From the NCBI RefSeq assembly GCF_009932335.1, contig NZ_BLJF01000002.1, positions 558,001 to 622,000 of the forward strand: 64,000 nt of DNA. The letters run 5' to 3'. The stretch is from Pseudomonas asiatica (lineage in GTDB: Bacteria; Pseudomonadota; Gammaproteobacteria; Pseudomonadales; Pseudomonadaceae). Position 1 is the first letter of the stretch. Each line of letters opens with the position of its first letter. This document shows positions 24,512-32,603 of the stretch, piece by piece. Under the pieces are notes generated by a model. It saw only the letters and a program-made list of their open reading frames with translations, was not told the origin of the DNA and searched no databases. The position numbers were made by a program, and so were the translations under genes.

Positions 24512-25765
24512 TCACAAATGAAGCAACCCCAACGCCCCGATCAAGGCAGGCGGCATTACCAGTGCCCCCAGGCGCAGGAAGTCCAAGGCACCGACGTGTT
24601 CGCCTTCACGGCGAACGGCAACCAGCCAGAGCAAAGTGGCCAGGGAGCCGGTAATCGACAGGTTCGGACCGAGGTCGACGCCAATCAGCAGCGCCGCAGT
24701 AGTTTTCGCGGGTAAATCGACAATATGGCCAACGGAACCTGCGATCAGGCCGGTCGGCAGATTGTTCATCAGGTTGCCGGCGATAGCCGCGACCACGCCG
24801 GCGCCCCAGCTCGCCTGGTGCTCGGAGCTGCGCGCCAGCGCGGCCAAGCCATGGGCCAGGTGCTCGATCACACCCGTCTGTGCCACCGCTTCCACCAGCA
24901 CGAACAGGCCCGCGACCAACGGCAGTACGCCCCATGCCACGCCTTTGAGCACCGGCATCGGGTTGCGCCGCTGGCGCAGGTGGATCAGCCCGGCCGTGGC
25001 GATGCCGGCGCAGAAGGTGGGCAAGCCGAGCTGCCGGTCCAAGGCGGAGGTCAGCAGCAACAGGGCGCCTGTCAGCACGATACCCAGCGCGCACAAGCGT
25101 GCACCGCTGGACAGCGGTTGCATGTCGATAGTCGTTGCCAGGGGCTGGCGTATCTGTTTGCGCTGGGCCAGCCGCAGCACAAGGTAGGTCAGGCCGATGG
25201 CCGCAAGCGACGGCAAGGTGAACTGCCGCAGCCAATCCAGCAACGGCGGCATCTGGCTGCCGAACACTACCAGGTTGGCCGGGTTGGAAATGGGCAGCAC
25301 AAAACTGGCGGCATTGGCGATGAAGGCACAGATGAACAGATAGGGCAGCGGCTCGGCCTTGGCCGCCCGGCATGCGGCATACACTGCTGGGGTAAGCACC
25401 ACAGCCGTGGCATCGTTGGAGAGGAACACCGTTACCAGTACCCCCACCAGGAATACCAGGTCGAACAGGCGCTGGCCGGAGCCCCGGGCATGCTGCACCG
25501 CGTACATGGCCAGCCAGTCGAACAGCCCTTCCTGGCGTGCCAGTTCGGCCAGCACCATCATACCGATCAGAAACAGGTAAACATCGCCACCCTCGGCGAC
25601 AGCGCCGAGGGCCGTGGGTAGTGGCACCAGGCCAAACGCGGTCAGCAATACAGCGGCGCCGACTGCCCAGACATATTCCGGCACCCGCCAGGGGCGCAGG
25701 ATTACCCCACCGGTCGCAACGGCGGCGACGGCCCAGATGAGCGAGGATGGATCAAATACAGGCAT
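24512..25765 (-). CDS. ArsB/SLC13-type anion permease (putative arsenite or dicarboxylate transporter)
   Basis: 417 residues with 11-12 membrane helices. ArsB/NhaD-superfamily signatures are visible: FLSNDATAVVLTPAVYAA (about 115-132) and ISNPANLVVFG (about 160-170), repeated in the second half as NLMNNLPTGLI and GVDLGPNLSITGSL. Length and order fit ArsB (about 429 aa), but no arsR or arsC lies nearby, so the substrate is uncertain. Confidence 0.78.
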   Translation of the reverse strand: MPVFDPSSLIWAVAAVATGGVILRPWRVPEYVWAVGAAVLLTAFGLVPLPTALGAVAEGGDVYLFLIGMMVLAELARQEGLFDWLAMYAVQHARGSGQRLFDLVFLVGVLVTVFLSNDATAVVLTPAVYAACRAAKAEPLPYLFICAFIANAASFVLPISNPANLVVFGSQMPPLLDWLRQFTLPSLAAIGLTYLVLRLAQRKQIRQPLATTIDMQPLSSGARLCALGIVLTGALLLLTSALDRQLGLPTFCAGIATAGLIHLRQRRNPMPVLKGVAWGVLPLVAGLFVLVEAVAQTGVIEHLAHGLAALARSSEHQASWGAGVVAAIAGNLMNNLPTGLIAGSVGHIVDLPAKTTAALLIGVDLGPNLSITGSLATLLWLVAVRREGEHVGALDFLRLGALVMPPALIGALGLLHL

Positions 25766-25841
25766 GCAGTTTACTCAGGTGAATGAATGAGTTGGCGCGG
25801 CTTGGCCGGGTGCCAGCCTTTGGTGGATGGCGTGCAGCACG

Positions 25842-26288
25842 CTATATCGTGTCAACGTTATTTGGCTGAGCTGGCAATTGCCGGCTTGGGTGTCCCTTCC
25901 TAAGGCCTGCCTGATAGGTGAGTAGTCCGATTGCAGCCACGATACCCAGAACGACGAAGGCTGTGCCATAGCCGAAATGTTGCGCGATCCAGCCGGCAAG
26001 TGCGTGGCTCATGGCCGCGCCTATTCCCTGTATCGTCATCACTGCACCAAGCCCTGCATTGATGTGCCCAGTGCCGCGCAGGATGGAAGCGACAAGCCCA
26101 GGCAAGGCGACACTCAGCAGGCCTGCCCCGATTCCATCAAGGGCCTGTACCGGAATCAGGGCCCAAGTGGACTCCCAGCAACCGGCGATCAGCCCGCGCA
26201 AGGGCAAGGCCAGGAGGGCGGCAAGGATCAGTGCCCGATACCCGTGCCGAGAGGCATGCCGCCCGGCCCAAAGCGCCACGGGAATCAA
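25842..26288 (-). pseudogene. C-terminal remnant of an MFS transporter
   Basis: 148 codons that match the second half of a 12-helix MFS protein (VQALDGIGAGLLSVALPGLV, MTIQGIGAAMSHALAGWIAQ, GYGTAFVVLGIVAAIG). About 230 N-terminal residues are missing, there is no ribosome binding site at the first ATG, and upstream bases 26289-26376 show no continuation. It is a deletion remnant next to the winged-helix/NTase/PP2C operon, suggesting that operon's arrival removed the 5' half (inference). Confidence 0.75.
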
Positions 26289-26376
26289 TCGATGTCATGT
26301 GGATGGAAACAGCGCAGTTTTTTAGGTATGCGCTGTGCTAGTGAGGGGCTACCATTCTGCCTGCCAGCACAACGCG

Positions 26377-27084
26377 TCAGGCCGAAGTAGTAGTCACTGT
26401 GCTCGGAATGCATTCCCGGAAATTGTCGCAGTCCGCCTGTAGTTCAATGGCTGGCTCACCATATTCCAGGCTTAGCATGCTAGCGTCATCGTTGACGCTT
26501 TGCAGTTCGATACCCGAATGTAGATGTTCATGCCAGTACCCGTCACTGCATAGCAGCAGCCGTCCATCCCATGGGAGTTGTGTCATCTGCCAGTCCGGAA
26601 TGCAAAAGCGCCTTGCGTTCAGTGAGCGGGTCAGCAGATGCCGTGATTCGTTAATCCCCGAGATCTCCCCCGGCCAGATCGCCTGTTCCTGCAGATTGTG
26701 CGGCCTGTTCACCCAGTTGATGGGCATGCCGGGTCGCTGGAGTCCCACCAGGCAATCGCCAACATGCCCAACATGGATCAATTGCTGCTGAAGGTCGATG
26801 AGTACGCAGCAATAGCTGGCGATGGCGTGTAGATAATCTTGTCGCAAGCGTTGCTGTTCGGCACGCATGATACTGACCAGCCCTTCGGGGCTCAGTTGCT
26901 GGGCCCCTCCAACTGCAACGTCGACCACGGTACGGGACCAGTGTCGGGCGAGGCCTTGTCCGTCGCCTCTTTCGGCAGCATCCACGAGAATGGCCAACAC
27001 GTAGTCACCATTGCGCCCGAAAGCTGCTGCATCGTTGTTGCTGAGCCGTGCCTTGCCCTGGCGACTGAGCCAGCCAATCTGCAT
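26377..27084 (-). CDS. PP2C-like serine/threonine phosphatase
   Basis: 235 residues. PP2C motifs are seen in order: ARLSNNDAAAFG (13-23, equal to the R..NED motif), VLAILVDAAERGDGQG (29-44; the family DGMGG appears as DAAERGDG, keeping Asp35), HVGDCLVGL (about 109), LLLCSDGYW (about 183-191) and NDDASML (about 209). The metal-binding aspartates are present, so it may be active despite the altered DG motif. It overlaps the upstream nucleotidyltransferase stop by one base and is the last gene of a three-gene operon. It could dephosphorylate a protein or undo a modification made by the operon's NTase (inference). Confidence 0.75.
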   Translation of the reverse strand: MQIGWLSRQGKARLSNNDAAAFGRNGDYVLAILVDAAERGDGQGLARHWSRTVVDVAVGGAQQLSPEGLVSIMRAEQQRLRQDYLHAIASYCCVLIDLQQQLIHVGHVGDCLVGLQRPGMPINWVNRPHNLQEQAIWPGEISGINESRHLLTRSLNARRFCIPDWQMTQLPWDGRLLLCSDGYWHEHLHSGIELQSVNDDASMLSLEYGEPAIELQADCDNFRECIPSTVTTTSA

Positions 27085-27791
27085 CAGCGGTTCACTCCTG
27101 CCAGGGCTTCTAACCGTTCGAACAGCAGACCTTCGCGATCCGCATCGCCTCTGGCCTGGGCGTTGACTGCATATTCAAAGTTCCTGTCAGTCAGTAGCTG
27201 ACCAATCTCCTGGCTGATGTAGTCGCGTACTTCGATAGAGGCAGATTCGATTTCGTCTGCTAGCTCCGGGCGCCCGTCAATCAAGTTGAGGATATCTTCT
27301 ATGTCACGGCTCGACAGGGCATCCCCCTGTCCGCGCCCTGTCCAGGCTTCCAGTTTGGTGGCCATGAAGTACACGGGGTTGACCAGGTTGATAGTAACTT
27401 CCTCCTCTAGGTCATAGGCCGTAGAAGAGGCCATTGCGTCTTTGTACCAGCGGTTGCTGAATCCAAGGGAATCGTCGTCCGGCATGAAATCGACGCGAAG
27501 ATCGCCAAGTTTCATCGCGCAGATGGGGAAGTCATCGACATCTTCTTGTGGGCTGACCCGGAAACCGCGCGCGCTGAGCGTCTCCTGCAAACGGGCGAAG
27601 CCTATGGGGCCCATGACGTGCACGATCAGGTCAACATCGTCGGTACTGCGTACTTGCTCCCGGGTGAAAGCGTCCGTCAGTAGCAAGCCCGTGGTGCAGC
27701 CACCAACAAAGGTCATCTGCTGGCGAAGTTCGGGCCCCAATGCTTTGGCAACCTCGCATAGCATGCTTCGAAGGGTACTGAAAACGCTCAT
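27084..27791 (-). CDS. MNT/AbiEii-type nucleotidyltransferase
   Basis: 235 residues of the Pol-beta-like NTase superfamily: GG motif TFVGGCTTGLLL (27-38), TDDVDLIVHV (50-59) with the paired aspartates D52 and D54, and a third acidic site in DLRVDFMPDD (about 100-109). The next helical part (INLVNPVYFMATKLEAWTGRG) is as in AbiEii/DUF6036 proteins, where a lysine-rich helix follows the core. Relatives act as toxins that add nucleotides to tRNA (AbiEii/MenT) or as antitoxins that AMPylate proteins (MNT). It overlaps the winged-helix gene by 4 bp upstream and the phosphatase by 1 bp downstream. Confidence 0.78.
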   Translation of the reverse strand: MSVFSTLRSMLCEVAKALGPELRQQMTFVGGCTTGLLLTDAFTREQVRSTDDVDLIVHVMGPIGFARLQETLSARGFRVSPQEDVDDFPICAMKLGDLRVDFMPDDDSLGFSNRWYKDAMASSTAYDLEEEVTINLVNPVYFMATKLEAWTGRGQGDALSSRDIEDILNLIDGRPELADEIESASIEVRDYISQEIGQLLTDRNFEYAVNAQARGDADREGLLFERLEALAGVNR

Positions 27792-28435
27792 GGCAACTCC
27801 AGGCGATCCTGCAGCAGTTCTGCCGCAAGGTTTCGTTCGCGGGGCTGTCCCAGCCGTATGGCATCGACCAGTGCTAGCAGGGCGTACATTTCCGGATCTC
27901 TTCGAGCGGCATCTGCTGCGGTCTTGAACAGCGGCTCGATCTTCATTCCCATGGTATTGCCACGGGCATATGACCAGACCGGCACATGCTCACCAGCGCT
28001 AATCAAGCTCTTGTCCAGAACTGGCGCTGCAAAGCTGGTTGCAATGCCACGAGTCAGCTCTCCGGCTCGAACCGGAAAAACATACTTCAGACCGTAAACG
28101 ATGAACTCAAAAAGGGCCTTGGTGTTCGCTCTAGGCACGCCCGATTTGCGGTCAGCTTTGACCAAGCCAATTTGCGTGCAATGCTTCAAGGAGATGTTTA
28201 TCTGGGTCTTGCTGATGCCCGTTTGTAGCTCCAGTGCTCGGGCGGTGTAGGAAGAGAAATGTGGGGTGCCCCCCTCAAAAAAATCTGGCTGCCCCTGGTA
28301 ACGCGGAATGTGGTCATCGCTTTCCTCCTCCCAGTCTTTCCAGTCGTGCGGCCACGCCCCCACAGCCTTTCCATGTGACTCATGCCGGTGGAGGCAAACT
28401 AGCTTGAGTAATAAACCTATGTCTTGACCTTTCAT
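27788..28435 (-). CDS. Winged-helix DNA-binding protein, first gene of the NTase/PP2C operon
   Basis: 215 residues from the ATG at 28435, which has AGGTG 7 nt upstream; a GTG at 28447 in the same frame has no separate ribosome binding site. A helix-turn-helix is visible at about 66-90 (ALELQTGISKTQINISLKHC and QIGLV), followed by a wing-like basic turn KADRKSGVPRA. The C-terminal half (PVRAGELTRGIATSFAAPVL) is unrecognised. It is probably the autoregulator, binding the palindrome at 28454-28477, and perhaps the antitoxin part of the operon (inference). Confidence 0.68.
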   Translation of the reverse strand: MKGQDIGLLLKLVCLHRHESHGKAVGAWPHDWKDWEEESDDHIPRYQGQPDFFEGGTPHFSSYTARALELQTGISKTQINISLKHCTQIGLVKADRKSGVPRANTKALFEFIVYGLKYVFPVRAGELTRGIATSFAAPVLDKSLISAGEHVPVWSYARGNTMGMKIEPLFKTAADAARRDPEMYALLALVDAIRLGQPRERNLAAELLQDRLELP

Positions 28436-28453
28436 ATGATATTTCACCTATTC

Positions 28454-28477
28454 GTCCCTGGTCCCGGGACGTGGGAC
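28454..28477 (-). promoter_or_regulatory. 24-bp palindromic operator in front of the winged-helix operon
   Basis: GTCCC-TG-GTCCC then GGGAC-GT-GGGAC: four pentamer half-sites forming a palindrome that is perfect except for the two 2-bp spacers. It lies 18 bp upstream of the chosen start, where a repressor would block transcription or ribosome access. Bases 28478-28704 hold no gene; the promoters of this operon and of the malate dehydrogenase-like gene must be there. Confidence 0.65.
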
Positions 28478-28704
28478 AAATAGATCACGCTGACTGCTGT
28501 AGTGCAAGCAGTGAAATGAATTTTTTGTGAATTGAGGGCGCGGACCCTGCGGCGGATGGCACGAGCTTCGCCCGTGTTTTCCGATAGCTCGCGGCTCCAG
28601 GCGACGCATACATTTGCCTTCGAGTGGCCTTTTCCCCTCAGCGGTCAATACTTCTGTGTATCGCAGGCGTGTTCCTGGTGGCGCGCGCCGCTGGGAGGTG
28701 TCGT

Positions 28705-29634
28705 GTGAACAAACTGACAATCGTGGGTGCCGGCTTGGTCGGCGAGGCGGCGGCGCAGATCATCGCTCGGGAAGAGTTGTGCCGTGAGCTGGTGTTGATG
28801 GATGTGCAGGGCGAGATGGCGCAAGGCAAGGCGCTGGATGTGTGGCAGGCGGCAGTCGAGTCGGGTTCCGATACCCGGGTTCACGGCGGGGCCAAGGCTG
28901 AAATGCTGGACGGCTCTGAGCTGGTGGTCATCACTGCAGGCGTGCCGCGCAAGCCGGGGCAGTCGCGTCAGGATGTACTGAGTATCAACCTGCCAATCCT
29001 CGACGGCATCATGGCCGACATCAAGCTGCATGCACCAACTGCGACCGTGCTGGTGGTTTCGAACCCGGTCGATGTGCTCACCTATCGCGCCTGGAGCTTG
29101 AGCGGGCTAGGGCGCACCAAGGTGTTCGGCCAGGCGGGGGTGCTGGATACCGCACGCATGAAGTGTTTCATCGCCGAGCAGACCGGGTTCTCTGCCCGGG
29201 ATATCACGGCGCTGGTCCTGGGCGGGCATGGCGACAGCATGGTGCCGCTGATGCGCTACTGCCAGATCGGTTCGGTGCCGTTGTCGCACTTCCTGTCCAG
29301 TGAGCAGATCGAGCAGATCGTCGAGCGCACCCGCAAGGGTGGTGGCGAGATCCTGGGGCTGAAGAAGCTGGGCAGCGCCTGCGATGCGCCGGGCGTGGCG
29401 ATTGCGCAGATGGTCGATGCGATCGCCAACGGGCGAAACCGCATCTTGCCGGCGGTGGCGATTCTGGAAGGCGAGTACGGGCGCACGGATATTGCCATGG
29501 GTGTGCCCTGCGTGCTGGCAGAGGAGGGGTTGGCGCGGGTGATCGAGTTGCCGCTGGATGCGCAGGAGCAGGCGATGTTCGATCAATCGGCTGATCAGGT
29601 GGCGCGGGATATTGCTGAAATGAAGGCGCTGTAA
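28705..29634 (+). CDS. mdh: Malate/lactate dehydrogenase (NAD-dependent)
   Basis: 309 residues from the GTG at 28705 (GGGAGG 6-7 nt upstream). Rossmann motif TIVGAGLVGEAAAQ, substrate arginine region VPRKPGQSRQD, VVSNPVDVLTYRAWSL, and the catalytic His in LVLGGHGDSMVPL identify the lactate/malate dehydrogenase family. The mobile-loop sequence GVPRKPGQSR with Arg is typical of the LDH-like malate dehydrogenases. It interconverts malate and oxaloacetate. Monocistronic; a REP pair follows. Confidence 0.9.
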   Translation: MNKLTIVGAGLVGEAAAQIIAREELCRELVLMDVQGEMAQGKALDVWQAAVESGSDTRVHGGAKAEMLDGSELVVITAGVPRKPGQSRQDVLSINLPILDGIMADIKLHAPTATVLVVSNPVDVLTYRAWSLSGLGRTKVFGQAGVLDTARMKCFIAEQTGFSARDITALVLGGHGDSMVPLMRYCQIGSVPLSHFLSSEQIEQIVERTRKGGGEILGLKKLGSACDAPGVAIAQMVDAIANGRNRILPAVAILEGEYGRTDIAMGVPCVLAEEGLARVIELPLDAQEQAMFDQSADQVARDIAEMKAL

Positions 29635-29637
29635 CGC

Positions 29638-29722
29638 TGTGGGAGTGGCTTTAGCCGCGAAGAATCCAACGCGGTGCATGGCACCGGCTGCGCCGGTGTT
29701 CGCGGCTAAAGCCGCTCCCACA
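29638..29722. repeat. Inverted REP pair (GGCTTTAGCCGCGAA type)
   Basis: CTGTGGGAGTGGCTTTAGCC and its inverse GGCTAAAGCCGCTCCCACAG, 45 bp apart with an ACCGGCTGCGCCGGT palindrome between. It may end the mdh transcript. Confidence 0.85.
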
Positions 29723-29791
29723 GTGTCCCTGCTAATTCAATGAGTTTACGTGCAGTTCAATAAGGGGGGGGCTGCCAACCCAGCCTGGCCC

Positions 29792-30613
29792 CTAGCGCTG
29801 GTAAGCCTTGCCAAAATGCCGCTCCAGCCGCGCCTGCACCAGCTCGAGCAGGATCGACAGCACCCAGTAGATCACCGCCGCCGTGGTCAGCATCTCCAGG
29901 TATCGATAGCTCGACCGCCCGTACGACTGCGCCAGGAACATCACCTCCCATACCCCCATCACCGATATCAGCGATGAATCCTTCAGCATCGAGATGAACT
30001 GGTTGGCCGTAGGCGGAATGATCACCCGCATGGCCTGGGGCAGGACGATATGCCAGAAGATCTGCGGCGTGCGCATGCCCAGCGCCAGTGCCGCTTCACG
30101 TTGCCCGCGCGCGACGCCGAGGATGCCGGCGCGGAAGATTTCGCTCAGGTAGGCCCCGTAGTTCAGCGACAAGGCGATGATGCCGGCGCTGATGGCGCCC
30201 GGTACCAGGCCCAGCTGTGGCAGCCCCAGGTAGATCAGCAGAATCTGGATCAGCAGGGGGGTGCCGCGGAAGAACGAGGTGTAGAAGCTGGCGACACCCA
30301 CCAGCACCGCGCTGTTCGACAACCGCGCCAGCGCGGCGGCGAAGCCGAACAGTACCGACACCAGCATCGAGCACAGGCACAGGAACAGGGTCAGTGCCGC
30401 GCCTTGCAGAAAGCCGTTGGGCCCCAGCTTGAAACCGGCGAGGTTCGGAAACTTCTCCAGGATGATCGAGAACTTCAGATCGAAACTGAGGAAAAACGCG
30501 ACGAACAGGCCAAACAGCGCCAGCCAGGTCAGCAACAGCCGGGTGCGAAAGCCGAACAGGCCGGCACCCGTGGGCTTGGCCACGGGCTTGGGGGATGAGG
30601 GGAAGGTGCTCAT
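29792..30613 (-). CDS. Amino-acid ABC transporter permease (HisM/GlnP family)
   Basis: 273 residues from the ATG at 30613, which overlaps the binding-protein stop by 4 bp (ATGA). Five or six membrane helices; the EAA loop is EIFRAGILGVARGQREAALALGM. The fold is that of polar-amino-acid permeases. It forms a two-gene unit with the upstream binding protein; no ATPase gene is adjacent, so the ATP-binding subunit must come from elsewhere. Confidence 0.9.
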   Translation of the reverse strand: MSTFPSSPKPVAKPTGAGLFGFRTRLLLTWLALFGLFVAFFLSFDLKFSIILEKFPNLAGFKLGPNGFLQGAALTLFLCLCSMLVSVLFGFAAALARLSNSAVLVGVASFYTSFFRGTPLLIQILLIYLGLPQLGLVPGAISAGIIALSLNYGAYLSEIFRAGILGVARGQREAALALGMRTPQIFWHIVLPQAMRVIIPPTANQFISMLKDSSLISVMGVWEVMFLAQSYGRSSYRYLEMLTTAAVIYWVLSILLELVQARLERHFGKAYQR

Positions 30614-31431
30614 TTGCTGATATCGGCGCCAATCCATTTCTGCGACAGCTTGGCCAGGGTGCCGTCAGCCTTCAACTCGGCAAACACCTGGCGCACCTTG
30701 GCATCCCACTCGGGGTCGCCTTTCTCGATGGCCACCGAGTTCGGCTCTTCATACAGCGGGGCACCTGCCAGCTTGAAGCGCTTGTCCTGGTCCAGGCGCG
30801 GCTGCGCGGTCACCAGGTTGGTGAGGATTGCGTCCAGGCGTACGCCGGCGCCCAGGCCAAGGTCCTGGAAGGCGACGTTGTCGGTGTCGTAAGGCGCAAT
30901 CTGCACGAAGTCGAAGGGGTATTCGATCTTCTTGTCTTCGTCGCCTTCGATGACCAGGTTCTTGTTCAGGTAGCTTTCATAGCTCGATGCACTGGTCAAA
31001 CCCACCTTGCGGCCTTCCAGGTCCTTGGCACCATGGATACGCTCATCCTTGGCATTGACCACGATCACCGCAGGCGATGCGTAGTACTTCACCGGGAAGT
31101 CGAAAACTTCGGCGCGGGCCTTGCTGGGGGTCATCGAGCAGATGCAGATGTCGTAGCGGCCGCTCCAGCGGCCTGCGGCGATCACGTCCCACGAAGGGGT
31201 TTCCAGCCGCAGCTTGACGCCGAGCTTGTCCGCCACGGCCTTGGCCACATCCACGTCGAAACCGTCCAGCTGGTTCTGGTCATTGAGGAAGGAAAACGGT
31301 GGGTAGCTTTCCATCAAAACGTTGACCAGTTCCTTGCGCGATTCAACCCGCTCCAGCGTGGCACCGGCAAAGGCCTGGGAAGCAGTTGCGAGCAGCACAA
31401 GGCCCGCACCGAGCACAGTAGAAAATCGCAT
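30610..31431 (-). CDS. Amino-acid ABC transporter periplasmic binding protein
   Basis: About 273 residues from the ATG at 31431 (AGG 7 nt upstream); an alternative start lies two codons earlier. Signal peptide MRFSTVLGAGLVLLATASQA followed by FAGATLERV. The mature part is a family-3 solute-binding protein: ESYPPFSFLNDQNQLDGFDV, CSMTPSKARAEVFDF, GLTSASSYESYLNK. Ligand unknown. It is divergent from mmuM across about 100 bp that carries a MetR-type box, so the solute may be sulfur-related (inference). Confidence 0.9.
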   Translation of the reverse strand: MRFSTVLGAGLVLLATASQAFAGATLERVESRKELVNVLMESYPPFSFLNDQNQLDGFDVDVAKAVADKLGVKLRLETPSWDVIAAGRWSGRYDICICSMTPSKARAEVFDFPVKYYASPAVIVVNAKDERIHGAKDLEGRKVGLTSASSYESYLNKNLVIEGDEDKKIEYPFDFVQIAPYDTDNVAFQDLGLGAGVRLDAILTNLVTAQPRLDQDKRFKLAGAPLYEEPNSVAIEKGDPEWDAKVRQVFAELKADGTLAKLSQKWIGADISK

Positions 31432-31499
31432 GGACATACCTGAAATGTTGGCCAATTATAGGAAGCGGTATTTAATAGTTATAAATGTCACCTACATAA

Positions 31500-31512
31500 T
31501 GAATTTTATTCA
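31500..31512. promoter_or_regulatory. MetR-type box between the ABC operon and mmuM
   Basis: TGAATTTTATTCA fits TGAA-N5-TTCA, the known consensus of the homocysteine-responsive regulator MetR, and sits in a longer perfect palindrome (31499-31513). It is 22 bp upstream of the mmuM start and about 70 bp from the ABC binding-protein start. Confidence 0.5.
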
Positions 31513-31534
31513 TAAGCACCTTTAGAGTAGTTAT

Positions 31535-32434
31535 ATGAAACAGCGAGCGATAGTAATTCTCGACGGTGGCATGGGCCGTGAGCTGCAGCGCAGTGGGGCG
31601 CCGTTTCGTCAGCCCGAGTGGTCGGCGTTGGCGCTGAGCGAGGCGCCGGAAGCGGTGGTTGGTGTGCACGCAGCTTTCATCGCTGCCGGTGCCCAGGTCA
31701 TTACCAGCAACAGCTATGCGGTGGTGCCGTTCCACATCGGCGAAGAGCGTTTTGCAAAGGAAGGACGACAACTGGCCAATATCGCAGGCCAGCTGGCGCG
31801 GCATGCCGCCGATACCGCAGCGCACCCGGTCAAGGTGGCGGGCTCGCTGCCGCCGCTGTTCGGCTCCTATCGCCCGGACCTGTTCCAGCCCGAGCGCGTC
31901 GAGGAGGTGCTGGCCCCGTTGCTGCAGGGCCTGGCCCCGCATGTTGACTTGTGGCTGGCCGAAACCCAGAGCTCGGTTGCCGAGGTGCGAGCCATCCACG
32001 GCCAATTGCCGGCAGACGGCAGGCCGTTCTGGGTGTCGTTCACCCTGCAGGACGAAGAGGTCGACGAGGTGCCACGCCTGCGCTCCGGCGAGCCAGTGGC
32101 CGATGCCATCGAGGCCGTGGTCGGCCTGGGCGCGGCGGCCGTGCTGTTCAACTGCAGCCAGCCCGAGGTCATTGGCGCTGCACTGGATGTAGCGCGCTCG
32201 GTAATCGAGCGACACAACGCTGACATCGCCATTGGTGCCTATGCCAACGCCTTCCCGCCGCAGCCGAAGGAAGCCACCGCCAACGACGGCCTGGATGAGC
32301 TGCGCGAAGACCTTGACCCGCCGGGTTACCTGGCATGGGCCAACGATTGGCGTGAACGGGGTGCCAGCATGATCGGTGGCTGCTGTGGCATTGGCCCGGA
32401 GCATATCGCCGAGCTGAAACGCAACCTGGCGTAA
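31535..32434 (+). CDS. mmuM: Homocysteine S-methyltransferase
   Basis: 299 residues. The start ILDGGMGRELQRSG is the family hallmark. Zinc cysteines are in LFNCSQPE (about residue 206) and IGGCCGIGP (about 283-291). The enzyme moves a methyl group from S-methylmethionine (or S-adenosylmethionine) to homocysteine, giving methionine. An MmuP-like permease lies two genes downstream, which supports the S-methylmethionine route. A MetR-type box is just upstream. Confidence 0.9.
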   Translation: MKQRAIVILDGGMGRELQRSGAPFRQPEWSALALSEAPEAVVGVHAAFIAAGAQVITSNSYAVVPFHIGEERFAKEGRQLANIAGQLARHAADTAAHPVKVAGSLPPLFGSYRPDLFQPERVEEVLAPLLQGLAPHVDLWLAETQSSVAEVRAIHGQLPADGRPFWVSFTLQDEEVDEVPRLRSGEPVADAIEAVVGLGAAAVLFNCSQPEVIGAALDVARSVIERHNADIAIGAYANAFPPQPKEATANDGLDELREDLDPPGYLAWANDWRERGASMIGGCCGIGPEHIAELKRNLA

Positions 32435-32603
32435 AGCCTTGAAGGGGCAGGGCGGCTTCCGCACCCGCTCGGCCCCAGCCATTAAAAAAAACGTTACTCA
32501 GACCCGGATTCCATCGTTTTTCAGTCCCCCCGCCATGCCCCTATAGTCCGCTGAAAGCCGATGCCGAATCGGTGTACACAACTCAGCGGTGCGGGAACCG
32601 GAT

